Below, one piece after another: positions 55,908 to 64,000 of a DNA stretch of 64,000 bases. Source of the DNA: Diadophis punctatus similis (taxonomy: Eukaryota; Chordata; Lepidosauria; Squamata; Dipsadidae); assembly GCA_023053685.1 (NCBI GenBank), contig JALIGW010000219.1, forward strand, positions 1 through 64,000. The letters are read 5' to 3'. Within the stretch, counting starts at the first letter, position 1; the number at the start of each line of letters is the position of its first letter. The notes under the pieces are model-generated. The model searched no databases. It was not told the origin of the DNA and saw only the letters and a list, made by a program, of their open reading frames with translations. A program made the position numbers and the translations under genes.

Positions 55908-55994
55908 AAACCTTCCTTCCTTCCTTCCTTCCTTCCTTCCTTCCTTCCTTCCTTCCTTCCTTCCTTCCTTCCTTCTTCCCCCTCCCTTCCTACC

Positions 55995-56066
<72 letters not shown>

Positions 56067-56167
56067 TCCCTTCCTCCCCTCCTCCCCCCTTTCTTTCTGT
56101 CTTTCTGTCTTTCTGTCTGTCTGTCTTTCTTTTTTTCTTTCCCTTCCTCCCTTCCTCCCCTCCTCCC

Positions 56168-56253
<86 letters not shown>

Positions 56254-56397
56254 CTTTCCTCTCTCTCTCTCTTTCCCTTCCTCCCCTCCCCTCCCCTCCC
56301 TTCCTTCCTCCCTCCCCTTCCTTCCTCCCTTCCTCCCTCCCTTCCTTCCTTCCTCCCTCCCTCCCTCCCTCCCTTCCTTCCTTCCTCCCTTCCTTCC
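55908..56397. repeat. (CTTC)n/(CTTT)n/(CCCT)n pyrimidine array, 0.5 kb
   Basis: Compound homopyrimidine tract. The 180-245-codon frames over it are artefacts. Confidence 0.95.
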
Positions 56398-56839
56398 GAG
56401 GAAGATGAGTTGGAGGCTTCCCTTCTTGGGGTTCCTGGGGACTCCACCCCCCCTCCAAGCTTTCTTCTCCTCATTCCCATGATCGGGGCAGGGGATCTGC
56501 CTAAACCTGCACCCGGTTGCCTTCACAGGTGCAGCCTTGGCCCTGCAAAGGTTGTGAGTGGGACCCCCACCCCTTGGGGGGGGGGGTTCTCTTTTTTCTT
56601 AGCCTGGAAGAAGCCAGAATTTTAAGAGGGCCTCCGAGCGGGAGGGGTGAGGGCGGTGAAGATTAGAGGAAAAGGGGGGGGGGGAAGAGCCTGATTGCTG
56701 CCTTTTCAGAGTTGTGGGTTGCAGGTGCAGGCAGCGTCTCTATCTGGGGGGGGGGGGAGATTCTACAGTTTCAGGGCAGTGTGAAAAATAACAACACTTG
56801 ATTAAAAGGGGGGGGGGCTTTAAGAAACAGGGGGACACG

Positions 56840-57660
56840 GGGTCCCTTCCTGAGCGCAGGGTGTCTGAATATTGCAGGCGCTGCAGAGGACCTGAAGGGC
56901 CCGGCTGGGCTCTGCTCTGCCCCGAGGGGGCTCCAATCTCAGTGGGCTCCACGAAGCAAGAAGAAGCCCTACAAAGGCGGATTCCCACGCGGAACTTTGC
57001 CTTCCACGCTTCCGTCGCCAGCTACATATTTCTGTCCCGGCGCCCGGGAGGAGGGGATCGCGGGGCGCCCGGGGGGGGGGGCTGCTGGCTTCCCCCTCGC
57101 GCCTCCTAGGGGGCCCTCTAAAGCGCAGCGATCGTTCTCTGGCCGGCCCCGCCACACGCCGTTCTGGTCAGTTTCAATGTGAAACGGGCGCCAGCCAGGT
57201 CAGCGACACGCGTCTCCTCCGGGTCACTCGCAGCCGCTCGGGGTCTCTCCAGGCGCCTGGAGGGAGGGCAGGGCGGGCCCCGATCCCCCGGCCGAGTCCT
57301 CCAAGTCTAGCTGGATGGGTGCCTGCCTCCCCAACCTCTTTTATTTTATTTTTAACAGATTAACAGAGTTGGGAGGGACCTTGTAGGTCATCTAGTCCAG
57401 CCCCCCCCCCTCGCCCACGGGACGTGGGAATGTTTCCCGGCCGGTTTCCCCCAAGCGACCCTCCCCGAGCCCCTCCTCGGGGAAGGTTCAGAAACGAAGC
57501 GGCGCGGCTGGTCTCCCGAGTCCAATTCCAGGGTGGGCGCAGTTGGGGGGGGCGGGGCGGGAAGAGACCCCCCCCCTTTTCTGCCTTTAAAAAAAATAGA
57601 AGCAGCTCCATCTGTCGGGAGCCGTCGCCGCGGGTGCGCCGCAGAAAAACTTGAAAGAAA
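56840..57660. promoter_or_regulatory. CpG-rich segment, candidate CpG island
   Basis: Dense CG dinucleotides (for example CGGCGCCCGGGAGG, GGGGCGCCCGG, GCGACACGCG) outside any recognised transposon, except a short CR1 scrap at 57351-57415. It could be the 5' end of an unannotated gene or an unrecognised GC-rich element. No exon could be named. Confidence 0.35.
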
Positions 57661-57819
57661 TAAGTCAAAGTCTCCAAAAGTTGCTTTTTCAAAAGGCAAC
57701 TGGACCGTGGATTCCCTGAGGAAAAGGAACAACCCAGCGGCCTTTTCAAAAGCCTCTTTGAAACGTCTACAAGGTGGTTGACTGAGAAGCTCCGCAGACA
57801 AATAAGTCAAACCGAATCG

Positions 57820-57851
57820 TGTGTGTGTGTGCGTGTGTGTGTGTGTGTGTG
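57820..57851. repeat. (GT)n microsatellite
   Basis: Short GT tract with one GC interruption. Confidence 0.9.
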
Positions 57852-57935
57852 TCGCTCTCGGCAGAGAGGGTGTAAGCAGGATATTATAAAAAAAAAGATG
57901 CATAGACTGGAAAGAATGCAAAAAAGGGCAACAAA

Positions 57936-58039
57936 GCGTGCCTACCGTCCCTGTCCTAATGTTCCCTCTTATCAGTACCAATCTCATGCACATCAACAAT
58001 GTTACATCTATGTATATTACTAACACGTACTTGACAAAA

Positions 58040-58118
<79 letters not shown>
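57936..58118 (+). mobile_element. LINE 3' end with (AAAT)n tail nested in CR1
   Basis: CGTGCCTACCGTCCCTGTCC to GTACTTGACAAAATAAATA; the 3' end of the 59566-60442 family. Confidence 0.8.
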
Positions 58119-58460
58119 AATGGAGGCTAAAACATATGAAGAACAGTTGCTTGAATTGTGGTTGTCTAGTCCAGAGAAAAGAAGGACTAGGGGTGACATG
58201 ATAGCAGCGTTCCGATATTTGAGGGGCTGTCACAAAGAAGAGGGGGCTCAAATTATTCTCCAAAACACCAGAGGGCAGGACAAGAAACAATGGATGGAAA
58301 CTAACCAAGGAGAGAAGCAACCTGGAATGAAGGAGAAACTTCCTAACAGTGAGGACAATTAACCAGTGGAACAGAAGTTGCCTTCAGAGGTTCTGGGTGC
58401 TCCATCACTGGAAGATTTTAAGAAAAGACTGGACGGCCACTTGTCTGGAATGGTAAAGGG

Positions 58461-58951
58461 CAGTGATGGCTAACCTTTTTTTCCTCCGGTGCCGAAAGCG
58501 CACGCACGCGCCCGATAGCACACACGTGTGTGCCCACACCCATAATGCAATGCCTCCCCGCGCGCCCCGCCCCATGCTGCCCCACCTCCTGCACATGCGC
58601 ACACACACACCCGTGCTGACCCGCCCCCCGCATGTGTGCATGACCCCCACACACATCCCATTTTGGGCCTAGCAGGCTTCCCTGAAGCCTCCGGAAATGA
58701 CCCGTTTGCGGACTTCTGGGAGGCCCGTTTTTCGCCCTCCCAGAGCCTCCGCACGAGCCCTGTGCATCCAAAACGGGCCGCATGAAGACTCCTGGGAGGG
58801 GAGGGGCAGCGTGGGTGGGGCCAGACAAAATCAGCTGGCTGGCGTGCGCGCACATGCTCATTAGAGGTGACCTGGGGCAACGGCTTGTGTGCCCTCAGAC
58901 ATGGCTCCGCGTGCCACCTGTGGCACGCGTGCCATAGGTTCGCCATCACGG
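58461..58951. mobile_element. hAT, CAGTGATGG family (491 bp), in CR1
   Basis: Ends CAGTGATGGCTAACC and GGTTCGCCATCACGG; TSD GTAAAGGG/GTATAGGG (58453-58460, 58952-58959), one mismatch. Confidence 0.85.
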
Positions 58952-59030
58952 GTATAGGGTTTCCTGCTTGAGCAGGGGGTTGGACTAGATGACCTCCAAG
59001 GTCCCTTCCATCTCTGCTATTCTGTTCTTT

Positions 59031-59565
59031 TGGGTTGCAAAAAAGAAACAAACCCCTTAGCCTTGTTTGTACACCGCTTAAAGTCCTTTGAGCGAAATGA
59101 TGGTGGGATGATATAAACAAATGAGAGCACAAAAGATTTAAATGCGTGGGAAGTGGGAGGCGTTTTTTTTTTCTCACTTACCAAGGTTGATTGGTAGCAG
59201 CAGATGCGAGCTTCTTCCTTCCTGGAGAAATCTTTACTTCCAGCCCTTTCTTCCAAGGGCGAAAAGTTTGCGAAAATGTGATTTCGGGTTGAGGGTCTTT
59301 CCTGCTTGCCTACATTATAAACCGGGGTCGTTGGCTCCTTTAGGGAAGGGAAGAGAGACAGTCGTCCTTCTCCCCCTTCCCCCAGGGATCAACTGGGTAA
59401 ACTGGGCCCACAGAGAAACAAATGCCCACAAATACCATTCACATCCAATGATTTTATTCAAGCAGTTTTGTGAATTGTATTGTGTGTGTGCCTAAATTGC
59501 TTTGACCCCTGGCGGCTGCCAGGAGAAGACCCTGAAGTGTTCTTAGCAAGATTTCAGAAGTATTC
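59031..59565. other. Single-copy-looking segment
   Basis: Nothing recognised. Confidence 0.3.
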
Positions 59566-60442
59566 TGCTCTTGCTTTATTTATTTTATTTATTTATTTAT
59601 TTTTGTCAAGTACGTGTTGAAATATACATAGATGTAACATTGTTTATATACATAAGATGGGTACTGATAAGAGGGAACATTAGGACAGGGACGGTAGGCA
59701 CGCTGGTACACTTATGCACGCCCCTTACTGACCTCTTAGGAATCGGGCGAGGTCAACAGTGGACAGTCTAAGGGTAAAGTTTTGGGGGTTTGGTGATGAA
59801 ACCCCAGAGTCAGGTAGTGAGTTCCAGGCATTTACCACTCTGTTGCTAAAGTCGTATTTTCTACAGTCAAGTTTGGAGCGGTTCACTTTGAGTTTGTATC
59901 TGTTGTGTGCTCGTGTATTGTTGTGGTTGAAGCTGAAGTAGTCGTTGACAGGAAGGACGTTATAGCAGATAATTTTATGAGCTATGCTTAGGTCGTGCCG
60001 AAGGCGACGTAGTTCTAAGCTTTCTAAGCCCAGGATTTCAAGTCTGGTTGCGTAAGATATTCTGTTGCGAGTAGAGGAGTAGAGGACTCTTCTTGTAAAG
60101 TATCTCTGGACACTTTCTAATGTATTTATGTCCGATATGCGGTGTGGGTTCCAGACAGATGAGCTGTATTCAAGGATTGGTCTGGCAAATGTTTTGTATG
60201 CTCTGGTTAGTAGTGTGATATTACCGGAGAAGAAGCTACGTAAGATTAGGTTAACAGTTCTTGAAGCCTTTTTGGCGATGTTGTTGCAGTGGGTTTTGGC
60301 ACTTAGGTCATTTGAGATGGGTATTCCAAGGTCTTTGACAGGGTGAGGGTCGTCTGCAAGGTCTTGTCTGTTAAGCTTGTATTTGGTGTTCTGATTTTTT
60401 TTGCCAATGTATAGGACAGAGCATTTGTTGGTTGTTCTTGTT
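59566..60442 (-). pseudogene. LINE reverse-transcriptase C-terminus, long open fragment
   Basis: On the minus strand one frame stays open for most of the length and reads ARPILEYSSSVWNPHRI, then TLESVQRYFTRRVLYS, then RLEILGLESLELRRLRHDL and VVNAWNSLP. This is the RT thumb/C-terminal region of a CR1/L2-like LINE. The 3' UTR ends in (AAAT)n at the left edge. 5'-truncated, with no start codon, but little decayed. Confidence 0.75.
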
Positions 60443-60937
60443 AAAGATGAGGCAGAGGGACTGGCCCATGGTCACGCAGGGTGGGAATGGCCATGGGACC
60501 CTGGGCGCAGAGATGTTGCCAAGGGAACCATTCAGTAAGAGACCCCATAGCCTGCACCTGGATAATGGATGGACAAGAGGTTCACAAGACACCCTCCCTA
60601 GTTTCTTGGGCTGTACAGAAAATTGGGGGGGGGGGTGTGTTTTTAGACTTGCAAGATTGACGTTGGCCTCACAGGGCAAACCAGATCAAAATCCCAACCA
60701 GATGAGCTAATTCTTCTTTACTGTAAGCTACATGGATGGAATTTTGCAAGTCTGAAAGTACAATCCTCCCCCCCCATCTCCTTTTCAGCCTGAGAAACTA
60801 GGGAAGGTCTCTTGTGAGCCTCTTGCCCTGCCCGCTGTCCAGTGGAGGCCATGCTGTCACTTATCTGACTGTTCCCTTGGCAGCATCTCTTTGCCCAGCC
60901 TCTCAAGGTCTTCCCCACAGTCCCTTACCCTGAGTTT
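60443..60937. other. Unassigned segment
   Basis: A short AAAGATGAGGCAGAGGGACT..CATGGTCACGCAGG stretch recalls a MIR core, but too weakly to call. Confidence 0.3.
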
Positions 60938-61015
60938 ACTTTGTGCGTAAGGCAGGATTGAAACTCAGGATCTCTGTTTCTAGCTGCTTAACTACTACAC
61001 CAAATTGTCTCAATA
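60938..61015 (-). repeat. Sauria-type SINE head fragment
   Basis: The minus strand reads GAGACAATTTGGTGTAGTAG..GTTTCAATCCTGCCTTACGC, like the head at 35321. Confidence 0.65.
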
Positions 61016-61026
61016 AGAACGGAAGA

Positions 61027-61118
61027 ATAGAATGGAATGGAATGGAATGGAATGGAATGGAATGGAATGGAATGGAATGGAACAGAGAACAGAACAGAAC
61101 AGAACAGAACAGAACAGA
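61027..61118. repeat. (GGAAT)n/(CAGAA)n microsatellite at a LINE 3' end
   Basis: Pentamer arrays directly abut the AATAGAATTCTTTATTGGCC end of the LINE that follows. Confidence 0.95.
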
Positions 61119-61560
61119 ATAGAATTCTTTATTGGCCAAGTCTGATTGGACACACAAGGAATTTGTCTCTGGTGCATAAGCTCACAGTGCACAAATAAAC
61201 AGCAAGAAATAGGTCATAGGTCATAAATCATAGTCACAACGATTAATCATAAATTACAAACAACAATTGATAAGCCATAAGAAACAAATAGGAGAAGATA
61301 GTAGGAAAGATGAGAAATGATGAGAAATGAGAGGTCGATCACAGTCCTGAGAGGACCTTTCTGTCCAGAATGTGGACTTTGCAGGGCTAACATCAGCATG
61401 GAATGTGATCAGGGCCTTAGCACATCTTTCTATCAGTCCATCATGAGTTAATACTCTCAATACTGTTCCACAGTCAATATTGGGAAGGTGTGATTCGACC
61501 AGAAGCATCGTGGCGAGACAGGCTGGGAAATAGCGAGCTCCAATGAGCTTCATGAAAACT
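61119..61560 (-). mobile_element. CR1/L3-type LINE 3' UTR
   Basis: On the minus strand it ends AATTCCTTGTGTGTCC..GGCCAATAAAGAATTC. Same family as 5281-5925. Confidence 0.7.
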
Positions 61561-62969
61561 CAATCTGACAAACCGCTGTCAGGGGGTCTTTGGACTGGAA
61601 CAATCCTGAAGGGACGGTGAAGAAGAAGAGACATTTCAGACGACCTAGAGGAGCAGGCAAGCTCCTCGATTGGTCAGAGACAGCTCTTCGGACTGGCAGT
61701 GGGGGTGGTGGGCATTTTTGAATGACCGCTACAAAGCTGGGGCAACCGGACTACTGGAAAACCACAGTGCACGGAGGCGGTGGTAAAGGCATCCCCAGCA
61801 CACCTGTTAATCCGGCCAGCCACGTGACTACAAGTGCGGCGCAGAAGCCGCTGGCAGCCAGGTAGGCAGCAGCCCCCCTGGGTGGGGAGAGGGCCAGCCT
61901 GCACTTGGAAGAGGCCACCGACCTCACTGCCCTCCCTCCCTGCCTGGCTGCAGACGTCCGCCTGATCTCCCGATGCAGCGCTGCTGCCGTTTGCTTTTGT
62001 TTTGTGGCAGGAGAAGGAAGAAAGCGGGCAGCGAGAGCGGCAGCCGCTTCCAATTGCAGGCCTGGCCCTCTCCCCGCACGGAGGGCTGCTGTCTGGCTGG
62101 CCGCCGCTGGCTTCCACAACAGAGGCAGCACATGGCTGTGAAAGACCCTCACCGCTCGGCCTTCCGGAGCACCACAGCCATGGTTCACTTTCTTCCTTCT
62201 CCTGCCGCCGCCCCTCTTAGCCCCAACGCAGCAGCTGCATCTCCCCCAAGGGCTGCCCACCCACCCACTGGCCGGGTCTGACCAGAAGTGGCGCGTCTCC
62301 CATCATGGGCTGGATGCTGACTTTGGAAGGCAAGCGGGCATGGGGGATCGTGTGGAAGGCCGCCAAGCATGGCAGAGCTGCAGGAAGGGAATAGGCTGCT
62401 ACTTCCCTTCCCTGCCTCCCCGACATGCTTTCTTGCCTTCCACGTGGCCTTCCGCTTGCCTGCCTTCGCAAGCTGGCCACGGAGACACCAGGAAGGCTGC
62501 ATGGAAGGCAGGAAAGCATGTTGGGGCTGCAGGGAAGGGAGTAGGCTGCTACCTCTCTTCCCTGCCACCCCAACATGCTTTCCTGCCTTTCACGTGGTCT
62601 TCTGCTTGCCTGCCTTCCCAAGCTGGCCACGGGGACACCGGGAAGGCCGTGTGGAAGGCAGGAAAGCATGTCAGGGCTGTGGGTCGCAGGGAATGAAGTA
62701 GGGAAGGCAGGCTGGGATGGTGGGGGGGGGACAGGGGTAGCTAGGTAGGCTGTGACTTTGCAGGCTTACCTGGCAGGCTGATCAGGGGCGCAGCGCTTCA
62801 GGCAGGCAAGCTGCAGAGCAGAGACTGGGAGAGGCATGGTGAGTGAGCAGCGAGCGGCAGACTGGTTTAGGGGCGTGGCCAGCCAGCCATCGCTACCGGT
62901 TCTCCAAACCACAGGTGGCCGTCGCTACCGGTACACAAGAACCAGTCCGAACCGGGAGCATTTCACCCC
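61561..62969. repeat. GC-rich block, probably the interior of a large hAT-like element
   Basis: The right edge (CCGGGAGCATTTCACCCCTG at 62969) is the end seen in 22073-22313. The left end was not found. Open frames on both strands are compositional. Confidence 0.4.
62350..62695. repeat. Two-copy tandem repeat, about 170 bp unit
   Basis: AAGCATGTTGGGGCTGCAGG, CCCCAACATGCTTTCCTGCC and AAGCTGGCCACGGRGACACC recur in order. Each unit also contains its own inverted AAAGCATG/CATGCTTT arms. Confidence 0.8.
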
Positions 62970-62995
62970 TGAGTTAAGGGAATGGGACAAAAGGA

Positions 62996-63918
62996 GAATA
63001 CTAATAAGAAGTGGAATTTTTGAGAGACCAAAGAGAGGAGAAGGCTAATGGAAAGAAAGAAAGAAAATAAGATTCATATTAGTAGAATTAAGAAAATTGT
63101 ATTAATATTATCAATGGTGGATAGTTAATTAAGTTAAAGGTTTATGGTAAAATAGATCAGTAGTAATTAAGATATATGATAATGTATATTATTTATGGCA
63201 AAACAGATTAGCAGAAAAAGTGTAATGGGAAATTTGATATGTTTTTAATTATGGACAGTTAATTAAATTAAAGGATTTCTGTGTAAGATTTGAAGATGAC
63301 AATGTATATTAATTATAGTAAAATGGAACAGTAGATGGATTGTGAAAGAGTAATTTGTTTTATTTTCAAAGAAAACTTAAATTAAATTAATTAAATTGTG
63401 AGATGAAGTTGAAATATACTGGGACAGAAAATATGAGAAATGTATGTAGTAAATAGGACAGTTAATTGATGTTATTGTAAGGGATTAGGAATTTAGGACG
63501 ATTAGTAATATTATTGTTAGATTTTCAACCACCTTCGTCGCCAGTGTTAGATTTGCGTGGGAGTGAAGAGGCGAGACGTAGGAACAGTTCAGCTCCTTTA
63601 TTTCTCCTTAGCTGAGTGTAATACGAACTGCCGGCAGGCTCCAGGGAAGCCGCTTTTAAGGGCTTCCCTGAAGCCTGCTGGCCACTGACAGCAGTTCATT
63701 TCTCCTGCCGCTTGATCAGCCAGTGAGCGGTGGCCATGCAAATCTGTACTCAGTATGTAACAATTATGTATGTATTAAGAAGAAAACAAGTTAAGATAAA
63801 GAAATAAGTAAAGAGAATATCATTGGTTGAAATTGAAATAGAGAGATGCTATGAAATGGATTATGTATATGGAAAGTTATGTAAAATTGATCCGGATAAC
63901 ACTTTGTTCATAAAATAT
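62996..63918. repeat. AT-rich, L1-3'-like sequence
   Basis: Low-GC sequence with repeated GGATAGTTAATTAARTTAAAG and GATRATGTATATTA phrases, interrupted by the LTR at 63515-63762. L1 origin is a guess from composition. Confidence 0.35.
63515..63762 (-). mobile_element. Short solo LTR (248 bp)
   Basis: Plus strand TGTTAGATTTTC..GTATGTAACA; exact 5-bp TSD ATTAT (63510-63514, 63763-63767). On the minus strand, CTTAAAAGC (TATA-like) precedes GAGAAATAAAGG (poly(A)-like), giving the orientation. An internal inverted GGCTTCCCTGRAGCC is present. Confidence 0.75.
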
Positions 63919-63919
63919 G

Positions 63920-64000
63920 CAATAGCAATAGCAATAGCACTTAGACTTATATACCGCTTCATAGTGCTTTACAGCCCTCTCTAAGCGGTTTACAGAGTTC
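63920..64000 (-). repeat. tRNA-headed SINE tail, cut by the window end
   Basis: AATAGC repeats, then ACTTAGACTTATATACCGC and CTCTCTAAGCGGTTTACAG. Confidence 0.85.

Larger units (their letters stand above)
57896..59030 (+). repeat. CR1 LINE 3' end with a LINE and a hAT inserted
   Basis: CR1 pieces 57896-57935, 58119-58460 and 58952-59030 are continuous once the inserts are removed (GGGCAACAAAG|TGGAGGCTAAAAC and AATGGTAAAGGG|TTTCCTGC). Confidence 0.8.

Noticed and set aside
55866..56625. Lys/Glu- and Phe/Leu/Ser-rich frames of 180-245 codons
   Set aside because: Translation of CTTT/CTTC/CCCT repeats.
60443..60500. MIR SINE core
   Set aside because: Only a short loose resemblance; not enough to call.

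Overview
This window is vertebrate nuclear DNA from a squamate reptile, most likely a snake. The evidence is the repeat landscape: BovB and CR1-clade LINEs, Sauria-type SINEs, a tRNA-headed SINE whose tail ends in AATAGC-type units (or the complement), GATA/GATG arrays like the snake Bkm satellites, and a dense population of short hAT transposons. No bacterial-style operon, rRNA, true tRNA gene or CRISPR array is present.

The only host gene I can support is an intact, single-exon somatostatin receptor, best matched to SSTR5, on the minus strand at 38017-39111 (364 codons). A candidate splice acceptor lies 40 nt upstream of the ATG and a candidate poly(A) signal about 280 nt downstream of the stop. 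Its 5' flank (39.3-41.95 kb) holds four hAT insertions, two of them in overlapping target sites.

Layout: 0-9.5 kb holds SINEs, CR1, a hAT whose core has expanded into a 31-copy minisatellite, a LINE nested in a hAT, and triplet microsatellites. 9.5-21.2 kb holds a pogo-like element, two copies of one endogenous retroviral LTR family, a CR1 carrying two nested insertions, a triplicated hAT-like element, and a 2.5-kb L1-type element with an intact ORF1 and no ORF2. 21.4-31.4 kb is a hAT-rich zone including two GC-rich elements that look as if they captured a CpG-island promoter with a splice donor. 31.4-37.6 kb holds more hATs and a three-level nest (Sauria SINE, BovB, hAT). 37.7-42 kb is SSTR5 and its flank. 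43.1-44.4 kb is a compound GATA-type microsatellite. 44.4-48.5 kb contains a local duplication embedded in a hAT. 48.5-64 kb is L1, CR1, a tRNA-Val-like SINE, long microsatellites, a CpG-rich segment (56.8-57.7 kb), a long LINE fragment, a GC-rich tandem block and a short solo LTR.

Many transposon calls rest on both terminal inverted repeats and flanking target-site duplications (TSDs) read directly from the sequence: 8 bp for hAT, 4-5 bp for LTRs, 14-17 bp for L1. I found no clearly new gene system. The most interesting items are the ORF1-only L1, the hAT-born minisatellite, the apparent promoter capture, and an NRF1/YY1-like motif module shared by hAT families with different ends, including copies upstream of SSTR5. 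Single-copy-looking stretches are listed as such; no exon could be recognised in them. Apart from SSTR5, the L1 ORF1 and LINE reverse-transcriptase fragments, the longer open frames are products of microsatellites, palindromes or antisense reading.
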